Assembly (NCBI GenBank): GCA_007134405.1
Contig: SLKW01000204.1
Location: 1 to 7,185, forward strand
Length of the DNA stretch: 7,185 bases
From: Paracoccaceae bacterium
Lineage (GTDB): Bacteria; Pseudomonadota; Alphaproteobacteria; Rhodobacterales; Rhodobacteraceae
Direction of reading: 5' to 3'
How positions within the stretch are numbered: the first letter of the stretch is position 1; each line of letters opens with the position of its first letter. Positions 1 to 6,015 of the stretch are shown here, piece after piece. The notes beneath the pieces are model-generated. The model had not been told where the DNA came from. It did not search any database and worked only from the letters and a program-made list of their open reading frames with translations. A program made the translations under genes and the position numbers.

Positions 1-28
1 CGGGCAGCGCCCGACCGCCCCCCGTCAC

Positions 29-77
29 GCCGAAGGCGTGCCTCCGGCACGACGCGGGCGCTTCGCTTCCGCCCGCG
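29..77. other. Two GC-rich stem-loops near the left edge
   Basis: Seen in sequence: an imperfect hairpin at 29-48 (GCCG/CGGC, one A-C mismatch, then AGG/CCT around the loop CGTG), and a perfect 8-bp stem CGCGGGCG (53-60) / CGCCCGCG (70-77) with a 9-nt loop. Neither is followed by a T-run on either strand. They may be 3'-end structures of a gene lying to the left, but that gene is outside the window, so the role is a guess. Confidence 0.35.
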
Positions 78-181
78 GTCGGTCGCCGCCCGTGCTTCCC
101 GAACTGATCAAGCGGAAACCGTATGACCTGCCCCGGCGCGCCTTCCGACGGTTAACGCCCTCGTACCCCACCGCGCGCTTC

Positions 182-280
182 TGCCACCCGCCTGCCACCC
201 GCCTGCCACCCGCCTGCCACCCGCTTGCCACACGCCTGCCATACGCTTGCCATACCCGTGCCAGCGTCCTGCCACAGTGG
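182..280 (-). repeat. 11-bp tandem repeat array, left copy (9 units)
   Basis: TGCCA recurs at exactly 182, 193, 204, 215, 226, 237, 248, 259 and 270, which gives nine units with a strict 11-bp period. The first three units (TGCCACCCGCC) are identical and the later ones diverge, through TGCCACACGCC and TGCCATACGCT to loosely matching last units. Read on the minus strand, the inner units become GGCGTGTGGCA and AGCGTATGGCA. The latter matches the right-hand array unit AGCGTATGACA at 10 of 11 positions. An 11-bp period is not a multiple of three, so the array is not selected as coding sequence; the repeated Trp-Gln-Ala-Gly-Gly-Arg-Arg pattern in translation is a by-product. Identical outer units suggest recent expansion by slippage. 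The minus-strand label is only meant to match the orientation of the right array. Function is unknown. Confidence 0.9.
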
Positions 281-400
281 TCCGCGCCCCGCCTCCAACC
301 TCCTTTGCAGCCCGCCGCTTTCGCGTGCATTCACGCGCAACTCTTGGGCGCCCGGCGGCGCAAGCACCACCGGACCCCGGCTGGCAGCCACCCTCATGAA

Positions 401-434
401 TTGCCAACAAACTGTTTTTATTGATTTTTAGAAT
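401..434 (+). promoter_or_regulatory. Possible promoter for the usg-lldD-pyc unit
   Basis: This lies in an AT-rich stretch (about 397-460) that stands out in an otherwise very GC-rich region. TAGAAT at 429-434 is a good sigma-70-type -10 element. TTGCCA at 401-406 resembles a -35 but is 22 bp away, so the spacing is poor, and no better -35 is seen at 16-18 bp. A transcript would start near 441 and leave about a 40-nt leader before usg. This is an inference from base composition and one hexamer. Confidence 0.3.
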
Positions 435-482
435 CTCTTTGGCAGATTTGAAGTATCGAGGCATCTGCATGGTACCCGTACA

Positions 483-752
483 ATGGAACACCAGGAAACC
501 CAACTCATGCTCAAGGGCTACGGCCTGACCACGGCCGAGTTCTACTACCGCATGCCGGACTACCGGCACGTTCTCAACAGCTACATCTGGCAGGACTACG
601 ACCTCGCCCCCGACTACCCGCGCCTCTTCGAATTCATCGAGTTCTGGCAGCGCGAGATCGAGGGACCCCTGCATTCGGTGCGTTTCACGCATCGCAAGCT
701 GATCGCGCCCGGCGAATGGCGGAACGTTGTGGGCGAGTTCAAGCTGCACTGA
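483..752 (+). CDS. usg: Usg family protein
   Basis: This 89-residue protein is recognised as the Usg family (Pfam Usg), small alphaproteobacterial proteins of unknown biochemical role, named for the gene upstream of trpF in Caulobacter. It is unrelated to the E. coli gene once called usg. Family landmarks visible are KGYGLTTAEFYYRMPDYRH at residues 11-29, then WQDYDLAPDYPRL and FWQREIEGPLHSV, and the protein is close to full family length. It is rich in aromatic and charged residues, with no signal peptide or membrane segment, so it is probably cytosolic. The start at 483 keeps the short N-terminal extension before the GYGLTT block. ATG 507 (residue 9) is an alternative and has an AGGA about ten bases upstream, which the first start lacks. 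The gene is 54 bp upstream of the dehydrogenase on the same strand and probably leads that transcript. Family identity is firm; function is not known. Confidence 0.88.
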   Translation: MEHQETQLMLKGYGLTTAEFYYRMPDYRHVLNSYIWQDYDLAPDYPRLFEFIEFWQREIEGPLHSVRFTHRKLIAPGEWRNVVGEFKLH

Positions 753-806
753 CGATACCCGCGATCGCCCGTTGCCGAGCGCGCGGCCGGCTGCCATAAG
801 CCCTTG

Positions 807-1952
807 ATGGATTTGGACCTGCGCTATCCCGCCCTGTCCGACCTGCGCGCCCGGGCGCGCCGGCGCCTGCCGCATTTCGTATGGGAATACCTCGACAGCG
901 CGACCGGAACCGAGTCGGTGAAATCCGTCAACCGCGCCGCGCTCGACGCCCTGCGCCTGACGCCGCGCGTCCTGCAGGGGCCGGTCGCACCGGACCTCTC
1001 GACGCGCTTTCTGGGGCAGGATTACGCGGCACCTTTCGGCATCGCGCCCCTGGGAATGTCGGGCTTGATCTGGCCCGGCGCCGAGGCGGCGCTCGCGCGG
1101 CTCGCCGCGGCGCGGCGCATCCCTTACGGCCTCTCCACCGTCGCCACCCGCCTGCCTGAGGAAATCGGGCCGCTTGCAGGCGAGATGGGCTGGTTCCAGC
1201 TCTACCCGCCGGGGGATCCCGCGATCCGGACCGATCTGCTGCGCCGGGCAAAGGCGGCGGGTTTCCGCGTGCTCGTGCTCACGGTCGACGTGCCCGCCCC
1301 CTCGCGCCGCGAACGCCAGCGCCGCGCCGATCTGGCCATCCCGCCGAAGAGAACGCCGCGCATGATCTGGCAGGCCGCAATCCGCCCCCGCTGGGCGCTA
1401 GGCACGTTGCGCCAGGGCGTTCCCCGCCTGCGGCTGATGGAGGAGTACCTGAAGCTCGACGGCAACGCCCCGTCGACGGCGCATGCGGGCTACCTGCTGC
1501 GCACCAATCCCGACTGGGACTACGTCAAGGCCGTGCGCGACGGCTGGGAGGGCCCGTTCGTGCTGAAGGGCGTCCTGCGCCCCGAGGATGCGGCCCGTGC
1601 CGCCGAAACCGGCGTCGATGCCGCCTGGGTGTCGAACCACGCCGGGCGGCAATTCGACGGTTGCCCCGCAGTGATCGACGTGTTGCCGGCGGTCCGCGCG
1701 GCTGCGCCCGATCTGCCGCTCATCGCCGACGGCTCGGTCGAGGGCGGACTGGACATCCTGCGGCTGATCGCGCGCGGGGCGGATTTCGTCATGCTCGGCC
1801 GCGCCTGGCACTATGCGCTCGGCGCCCTCGGTCCTGCGGGGGCGGCGCATCTGGACCATATCCTGCGCGACGACCTGATCGCGAACCTGCATCAACTGGG
1901 CATAAGCCACCCGCAGGTCTTGCAAAGCCGGGCGCGAGACGGCCAATTGTGA
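807..1952 (+). CDS. lldD: FMN-dependent alpha-hydroxy-acid (L-lactate) dehydrogenase
   Basis: This is a 381-residue TIM-barrel flavoenzyme of the glycolate oxidase / flavocytochrome b2 / LldD / MdlB family. It oxidises a 2-hydroxy acid to the 2-oxo acid, most likely L-lactate to pyruvate. Active-site residues by alignment to the family are Tyr28, Tyr133 (FQLY), Asp161 (TVD), Lys254 (LKG), the catalytic base His278 and Arg281 (SNHAGRQFDG), with the FMN phosphate site at ADGSVEGG (307-314) and MLGRAWHY. Residues about 180-235 (WQAAIRPRWAL onward) resemble the extended loop of the membrane-associated dehydrogenases LldD and MdlB. This suggests electron transfer to the quinone pool rather than H2O2 production. 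The position of the glycolate oxidase active-site Trp is Val112, so the exact substrate is uncertain; mandelate or another 2-hydroxy acid remains possible. ATG 807 is preferred over TTG 804; neither has a clear Shine-Dalgarno sequence. The gene sits 54 bp after usg and 54 bp before pyc. Confidence 0.85.
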   Translation: MDLDLRYPALSDLRARARRRLPHFVWEYLDSATGTESVKSVNRAALDALRLTPRVLQGPVAPDLSTRFLGQDYAAPFGIAPLGMSGLIWPGAEAALARLAAARRIPYGLSTVATRLPEEIGPLAGEMGWFQLYPPGDPAIRTDLLRRAKAAGFRVLVLTVDVPAPSRRERQRRADLAIPPKRTPRMIWQAAIRPRWALGTLRQGVPRLRLMEEYLKLDGNAPSTAHAGYLLRTNPDWDYVKAVRDGWEGPFVLKGVLRPEDAARAAETGVDAAWVSNHAGRQFDGCPAVIDVLPAVRAAAPDLPLIADGSVEGGLDILRLIARGADFVMLGRAWHYALGALGPAGAAHLDHILRDDLIANLHQLGISHPQVLQSRARDGQL

Positions 1953-1996
1953 CCGCCGCGCGCCCCGCCGCGGAACGTGCACGCCACCAGCCGAAC

Positions 1997-2002
1997 GAGG
2001 GA
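1997..2002 (+). promoter_or_regulatory. Ribosome binding site of pyc
   Basis: GAGGGA lies a few bases before ATG 2007. It decides the start against the in-frame GTG at 1977, because the ten extra residues would precede the conserved biotin carboxylase N-terminus (FRKILIANRGEIA). Confidence 0.75.
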
Positions 2003-2006
2003 CCGA

Positions 2007-5000
2007 ATGGCCGAATTTCGCAAGATCCTGATCGCAAACCGCGGCGAGATCGCCATCCGCGTGATGCGCGCGGCGAACGAACTGGGCAAGCGCACCGTTG
2101 CTGTCTTCGCCGAGGAGGACAAGCTTGGCCTGCACCGGTTCAAGGCCGACGAGGCCTACCGGATCGGCGCGGGGCTGGGCCCGGTTGCGGCCTATCTGTC
2201 GATCCCCGAGATCATCCGGGTGGCGAAGCAATCGGGCGCCGATGCGATCCATCCAGGCTACGGGCTGCTCAGCGAAAATCCCGAACTGGTCGATGCCTGC
2301 ACGAAGGCCGGCATCGCCTTCATCGGCCCCAAGGCCGACACGATGCGTGCCCTCGGCGACAAGGCGAGCGCCCGGCGGGTGGCGATCGAGGCGGGCGTGC
2401 CCGTGATCCCGGCGACGGATGTCCTGGGCGAGGACATGGACGCGATCCGCCAAGACGCCGCCGAGATCGGCTATCCGCTGATGCTCAAGGCCAGCCATGG
2501 CGGCGGCGGGCGGGGGATGCGCGCGATCCAGGGCCCCGACGACCTGGAGGCGAAGGTCCGCGAGGGACGGCGCGAGGCCGAGGCCGCGTTCGGCAACGGC
2601 GAGGGCTATCTGGAAAAGATGATCGAGCGCGCGCGCCATGTCGAGGTGCAGCTTCTCGGCGACCTGCACGGCGGCCTCTACCATCTTTTCGAACGCGACT
2701 GCACCGTCCAGCGCCGCAACCAGAAGGTCGTCGAACGCGCGCCCGCCCCCTACCTGAGCCCCGAGCAGCGGCAGGAGGTCTGCGACCTGGCCCTGAAGCT
2801 CGGCCGCGCCGTGGGCTATCAGAACGCCGGCACGGTCGAGTTCCTGATGGACATGGATACCGGCGCCTTCTACTTCATCGAGGTCAATCCCCGCATCCAG
2901 GTCGAGCATACCGTCACCGAAGAGGTGACCGGCATCGACATCGTCAAGGCGCAGATCCGCATCGCCGAAGGCGCGACGCTGGCCGAGGCGACGGGCACCC
3001 CCAGCCAGGACGATGTCGCCCTGCGGGGCCACGCCCTGCAATGCCGGGTGACGACCGAGGACCCGCTCAACAACTTCATTCCCGATTACGGCCGCATCAC
3101 CGCCTACCGCTCGGCCACCGGGATGGGCATCCGGCTTGACGGCGGCACGGCCTATGCCGGCGGCGTCATCACGCGCTACTACGATTCACTTCTGGTCAAG
3201 GTGACCGCCTGGGCGCCGACGCCCAAGGAGGCCATCGCCCGGATGGACCGCGCGCTGCGCGAGTTCCGCATCCGGGGCGTCAGCACCAACATCGCCTTTG
3301 TCGAGAACCTGCTCAAGCATCCGACCTTCCTCGACGACAGCTGCACCACCCGCTTCATCGACACCACGCCCGAGCTCTTCACCTTCAGCAAGCGGCGCGA
3401 CCGGGGCACCAAGGTGCTGACCTACCTGGCCGACATCACCGTCAACGGCCACCCAGAGACCGCCGGCCGCCCCATGCCCGCCCAGCCGCGCCCGCCCGTG
3501 GCCCCCGCCGCGCGCGCCGAGCCCGCGCCGGGCACCCGAACGCTGCTGGAGGAACAGGGGCCGAAGGCCGTCGCCAACTGGATGAAGGCCCAAAAAAAGC
3601 TGCTGCTGACCGACACCACGATGCGCGACGCCCACCAGTCGCTGCTGGCGACCCGCATGCGGTCGATCGACATGATACGCGTTGCGCCCGCCTATGCCGC
3701 GAACCTGCCGCAGCTGTTCTCGGTCGAATGCTGGGGCGGCGCCACCTTCGACGTCGCCTATCGCTTCCTGCAGGAATGCCCCTGGCAGCGCCTGCGCGAT
3801 CTGCGCGCGCGGATGCCGAACCTGATGACGCAGATGCTGCTGCGCGCCTCGAACGGAGTGGGCTACACCAACTACCCCGACAACGTGGTGCAGTTCTTCG
3901 TCCGCCAGGCGGCCGAGACGGGGATCGACGTCTTCCGCGTCTTCGACAGCCTCAACTGGGTCGAGAACATGCGCGTCGCGATGGATGCGGTGCTGGAGTC
4001 CGGCCGCATCTGCGAGGCGGCGATCTGCTATACCGGCGACCTGCTGGACCCGGCGCGTCCAAAGTATGATCTGAAATATTATATTTCGATGGCCAAGGAA
4101 CTGGAGGCCGCCGGCGCCCATATCCTGGCGGTCAAGGACATGGCGGGCGTGCTGAAGGCCCCGGCCGCGCGGGCGCTCTTCGCCGCGCTGAAGGATGCCG
4201 TGGACCTGCCCATCCATTTCCACACCCACGACACCTCTGGCGCCTCGATCGCAACGATCGTCGCGGCGGCCGAACAGGGGGTGGATTGCGTCGACGCGGC
4301 GATGGACGCGCTGTCGGGCAATACCAGCCAGCCGACGCTCGGCTCGGTCGTCGAGGCGTTTCGCCAAACCGACCGCGACACCGGCCTCGACATCGCCGCG
4401 ATCCGCGAGATCTCCGATTACTGGGAGATGGTCCGCGCGCAGTACGAGGCGTTCGAGACCGGCCAGCAGGCGCCCTCGTCCGAAGTGTACCTGCACGAGA
4501 TGCCCGGCGGTCAGTTCACCAATCTCAAGGCGCAGGCGCGTTCGCTGGGGCTCGAGGAACGCTGGCCCGAGGTCGCCCGCGCCTATGCCGACGCGAACCA
4601 GATCTTCGGCGATATCATCAAGGTCACGCCGTCCTCCAAGGTGGTGGGCGACATGGCGCTGATGATGGTCGCGCAGGGTTTGTCGCGCGCGGATGTGGAG
4701 AACCCCGACAAAGACATCGCCTTTCCCGAATCGGTCGTCGACATGCTGAAAGGCAATCTGGGCCAGCCGCCCGGCGGCTTCCCCGAGGCAATCGTGAAGA
4801 AGGTGCTCAAGGGCGAGGCGCCGTTGACCGAAAGGCCCGGCAAGCATCTGCCGCCGGTCGATCTGGAGGCGACGCGCGCACAGCTGATCGACGACCTGGA
4901 GGGGTTCAAGGTCGATGACGAGGACCTCAACGGCTACCTCATGTATCCCAAGGTTTTCCTGGATTACATGGGTCGGCACCGCATCTACGGTCCGGTCCGC

Positions 5001-5453
5001 ACGCTGCCCACCTGGAACTTCTTCTACGGGATGGAGCCGGGCGAGGAGATCTCGGCCGAGATCGATCCGGGCAAGACGCTGGAGATCCGGCTGATTACCG
5101 TGGGCGAGACGCAGGACGACGGCGAGGTGCGCGTCTTCTTCGAACTGAACGGCCAGCCGCGCACGATCCGGGTTGCCGACCGGAAGGCAAAGGCCAGCGT
5201 CGCTGCGCGCCCGAAGGCCGAGGACGGCAACCCCGCCCATGTCGGCGCCCCGATGCCGGGATCGGTGGCCTCGGTCGCGGTGAGTGCGGGGCAGCGGGTG
5301 GGCGCTGGCGACCTACTGGTGACGATCGAGGCGATGAAGATGGAAACCGGACTTCATGCGGAGCGCGCCGGCCAGGTGAAGGCCGTCCACGTTCAGCCCG
5401 GCGCGCAGATCGAGGCCAAGGAACTTCTGATCGAAATCGAACCGGCGGAGTGA
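2007..5453 (+). CDS. pyc: Pyruvate carboxylase, single-chain biotin enzyme
   Basis: This 1148-residue enzyme (EC 6.4.1.1) carboxylates pyruvate to oxaloacetate with ATP and bicarbonate, the main anaplerotic step feeding the TCA cycle, and works as a cytosolic homotetramer. Domains in order: biotin carboxylase (about 1-455) with IANRGEIA, ATP lysine K161 and glycine loop GGGGRGM, C232 and K240 in DCTVQRRNQK, and EVNPRIQVEHT from E292; a Pro/Ala-rich linker (about 483-510); carboxyltransferase (about 530-830) with DTTMRDAHQ (D541, Q544), pyruvate-binding R613, carboxylated K710 (VKDMAG) and metal ligands H739/H741 (HFHTHD); the PYC/OADA region with T874; and the C-terminal biotinyl domain with biotin lysine K1111 in EAMKMET. 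These residues match Rhizobium etli D549, Q552, R621, K718, H747, H749, T882 and K1119 with a constant offset of eight. The only deviation seen is R-A-S-N at 613-616, where R-G-x-N is usual. No frameshift or truncation is present. Acetyl-CoA activation is expected from the family. It probably shares a transcript with the upstream dehydrogenase. Confidence 0.97.
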   Translation: MAEFRKILIANRGEIAIRVMRAANELGKRTVAVFAEEDKLGLHRFKADEAYRIGAGLGPVAAYLSIPEIIRVAKQSGADAIHPGYGLLSENPELVDACTKAGIAFIGPKADTMRALGDKASARRVAIEAGVPVIPATDVLGEDMDAIRQDAAEIGYPLMLKASHGGGGRGMRAIQGPDDLEAKVREGRREAEAAFGNGEGYLEKMIERARHVEVQLLGDLHGGLYHLFERDCTVQRRNQKVVERAPAPYLSPEQRQEVCDLALKLGRAVGYQNAGTVEFLMDMDTGAFYFIEVNPRIQVEHTVTEEVTGIDIVKAQIRIAEGATLAEATGTPSQDDVALRGHALQCRVTTEDPLNNFIPDYGRITAYRSATGMGIRLDGGTAYAGGVITRYYDSLLVKVTAWAPTPKEAIARMDRALREFRIRGVSTNIAFVENLLKHPTFLDDSCTTRFIDTTPELFTFSKRRDRGTKVLTYLADITVNGHPETAGRPMPAQPRPPVAPAARAEPAPGTRTLLEEQGPKAVANWMKAQKKLLLTDTTMRDAHQSLLATRMRSIDMIRVAPAYAANLPQLFSVECWGGATFDVAYRFLQECPWQRLRDLRARMPNLMTQMLLRASNGVGYTNYPDNVVQFFVRQAAETGIDVFRVFDSLNWVENMRVAMDAVLESGRICEAAICYTGDLLDPARPKYDLKYYISMAKELEAAGAHILAVKDMAGVLKAPAARALFAALKDAVDLPIHFHTHDTSGASIATIVAAAEQGVDCVDAAMDALSGNTSQPTLGSVVEAFRQTDRDTGLDIAAIREISDYWEMVRAQYEAFETGQQAPSSEVYLHEMPGGQFTNLKAQARSLGLEERWPEVARAYADANQIFGDIIKVTPSSKVVGDMALMMVAQGLSRADVENPDKDIAFPESVVDMLKGNLGQPPGGFPEAIVKKVLKGEAPLTERPGKHLPPVDLEATRAQLIDDLEGFKVDDEDLNGYLMYPKVFLDYMGRHRIYGPVRTLPTWNFFYGMEPGEEISAEIDPGKTLEIRLITVGETQDDGEVRVFFELNGQPRTIRVADRKAKASVAARPKAEDGNPAHVGAPMPGSVASVAVSAGQRVGAGDLLVTIEAMKMETGLHAERAGQVKAVHVQPGAQIEAKELLIEIEPAE

Positions 5454-5483
5454 ATTTACCCCGCCAACAGGTTGGAGTGGAAG

Positions 5484-5522
5484 AAAAATTGAGCCGGCCC
5501 TGCCGACGGCCCACCGACAGGG
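5484..5522 (-). terminator. Possible terminator downstream of the dodecin gene
   Basis: On the minus strand a stem CCCTGTCG / CGGCAGGG (5522-5515 with 5505-5498) has one mismatch and a 9-nt loop. It is followed nine bases later by a run of five Ts (5488-5484). That gap before the U-tract makes it a weak intrinsic terminator. It lies about 70 bp beyond the dodecin stop in the gap between convergent genes. No comparable T-run follows it in the pyc direction. Confidence 0.35.
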
Positions 5523-5554
5523 ATGGCGCGGTTGGAAGCGGCGGGCCGGCGGAG

Positions 5555-5580
5555 GGCATCGCGGCGTGACCCGCCATGCC
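5555..5580 (-). other. Stem-loop just after the dodecin stop
   Basis: The sequence GGCAT-C-GCGG pairs with CCGC-C-ATGCC: 5 bp, one C-C mismatch, 4 bp and a 6-nt loop (5565-5570). It begins about 11 bases beyond the dodecin stop codon. It has no U-tract, so it may stabilise the 3' end or add to termination at the hairpin further on. The function is inferred only from position. Confidence 0.3.
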
Positions 5581-5591
5581 CCGTTGGCGCG

Positions 5592-5798
5592 TCAGGTGTC
5601 GTCGAGGATGAAGGTGATCACCATGTTCACCTTGTAGCCACTGATCTTGCCGTTCTCGACCGTGGCGTTCATTTCCTTGATCCAGGCCCCCTTGACGTTG
5701 CGAAGCGTCTTCGAGGCGCGCTCGATCCCTTTGGCGACGGCGTCATCGAAGCTGGTCGGAGAAGTTGCGGATATTTCGGTTACGCGAGCAACGCTCAT
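5592..5798 (-). CDS. Dodecin family flavin-binding protein
   Basis: This 68-residue protein has the dodecin landmarks: TEISATSPTSFDDAVAKGI at residues 7-25 with the conserved T-S-P-x-S turn, RASKTLRNV (27-35), and a C-terminal strand GYKVNMVITFILDD. Dodecins form hollow cytosolic dodecamers that bind flavins in pairs and are thought to store or buffer riboflavin and FMN. The length is typical. The start at 5798 is fixed by a strong AAGGAGG upstream and by the family N-terminus (MSVARVTEI); the frame is open further upstream but unlike anything conserved. Oddity: aligned to TLRHLDWFEVKE of other dodecins, the flavin-stacking Trp position is Gly37, with Trp39 two residues later, and the usual pocket Gln is Lys56. 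Flavin binding may therefore be altered, and the M. tuberculosis calcium dodecin Rv0379 also lacks this Trp. The gene converges on pyc and diverges from the transporter. Confidence 0.92.
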   Translation of the reverse strand: MSVARVTEISATSPTSFDDAVAKGIERASKTLRNVKGAWIKEMNATVENGKISGYKVNMVITFILDDT

Positions 5799-5803
5799 CG
5801 TGT

Positions 5804-5810
5804 CCTCCTT
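5804..5810 (-). promoter_or_regulatory. Strong ribosome binding site of the dodecin gene
   Basis: On the minus strand AAGGAGG lies five bases before the ATG whose first base is 5798. It is a near-perfect anti-16S match and settles the short 68-residue form. It suggests high translation. Confidence 0.85.
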
Positions 5811-5999
5811 TCTTCTCGTTGCGCGGGGCAAGGATCTGCACCGCGCCCGGCAGGCGCCGCGGGTCGTCCCGGCGCTTCCCGAGTTGGTTAACGCAGATGT
5901 TCCGGCCGGGTTGCATGAGCACCTGGGCCGCGCCGGCCGGGGGTCGCCGGGCTTGCCTTTCCGGCGCGGTTCGATCAGCAGTTGGGCCGAGCGGAGTTC
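5811..5999. other. Divergent intergenic region, dodecin / EamA transporter
   Basis: This gap must carry the promoters of both divergent genes, but no convincing -35/-10 pair is visible on either strand. A direct repeat CCGGCCGGG occurs at 5902-5910 and 5933-5941. Each copy contains the palindrome CCGGCCGG, and the two are spaced 31 bp apart, close to three helical turns. It could be an operator, but such GC-only palindromes also arise by chance in this composition. Confidence 0.35.
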
Positions 6000-6006
6000 A
6001 GGAGGG
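6000..6006 (+). promoter_or_regulatory. Ribosome binding site of the EamA transporter
   Basis: AGGAGGG lies nine bases before ATG 6016. A second candidate start, ATG 6034, has GGAGGG only two bases away, which is too close, so 6016 is preferred. Confidence 0.75.
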
Positions 6007-6015
6007 ACAGCGCAG

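Larger units (their letters stand above)
1..482. other. Intergenic region upstream of usg
   Basis: No gene is supported here. The frames that stay open are driven by GC-rich composition and by the 11-bp repeat array, and they give low-complexity Arg/Pro/Gly/Trp-rich products. The stretch holds two GC-rich hairpins (29-77), the repeat array (182-280) and an AT-rich segment (about 397-460) just before usg. Positions 78-181 and 281-396 show nothing recognisable apart from possible decayed repeat units at the array edges. The gene to the left lies outside the window. Confidence 0.7.

Noticed and set aside
1..126. Plus-strand frame open from the left edge, as a possible C-terminus of an upstream gene
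   Set aside because: It is Arg/Ala-rich with hairpins inside and no recognisable motif.
182..280. CRISPR array
   Set aside because: There are no 25-40 bp repeats separated by unique spacers and no cas genes; the units are 11 bp and directly tandem.
436..456. Sigma-54 promoter (TTGGCA then TTGAA)
   Set aside because: The -12 element lacks the required GC and the spacing to the -24 GG does not fit.
108..875. Long minus-strand frames with repeated Trp-Gln-Ala-Gly-Gly-Arg-Arg-Val units, looking like a repeat protein
   Set aside because: The protein repeat is only the 11-bp DNA repeat read over 33 nt. The frames overlap usg and the dehydrogenase start and resemble no family.
1398..3041. 547-residue minus-strand frame
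   Set aside because: It is the antisense shadow of the dehydrogenase and pyc genes, whose products are fully recognisable on the plus strand.
3186..5240. 684-residue minus-strand frame
   Set aside because: It is the antisense shadow of pyc caused by GC-rich codons, with His/Arg/Gly-rich low-complexity content.
5647..6015. N-terminal extension of the EamA transporter
   Set aside because: It overlaps the dodecin gene antisense; the conserved transporter begins after the AGGAGGG / ATG 6016 start.
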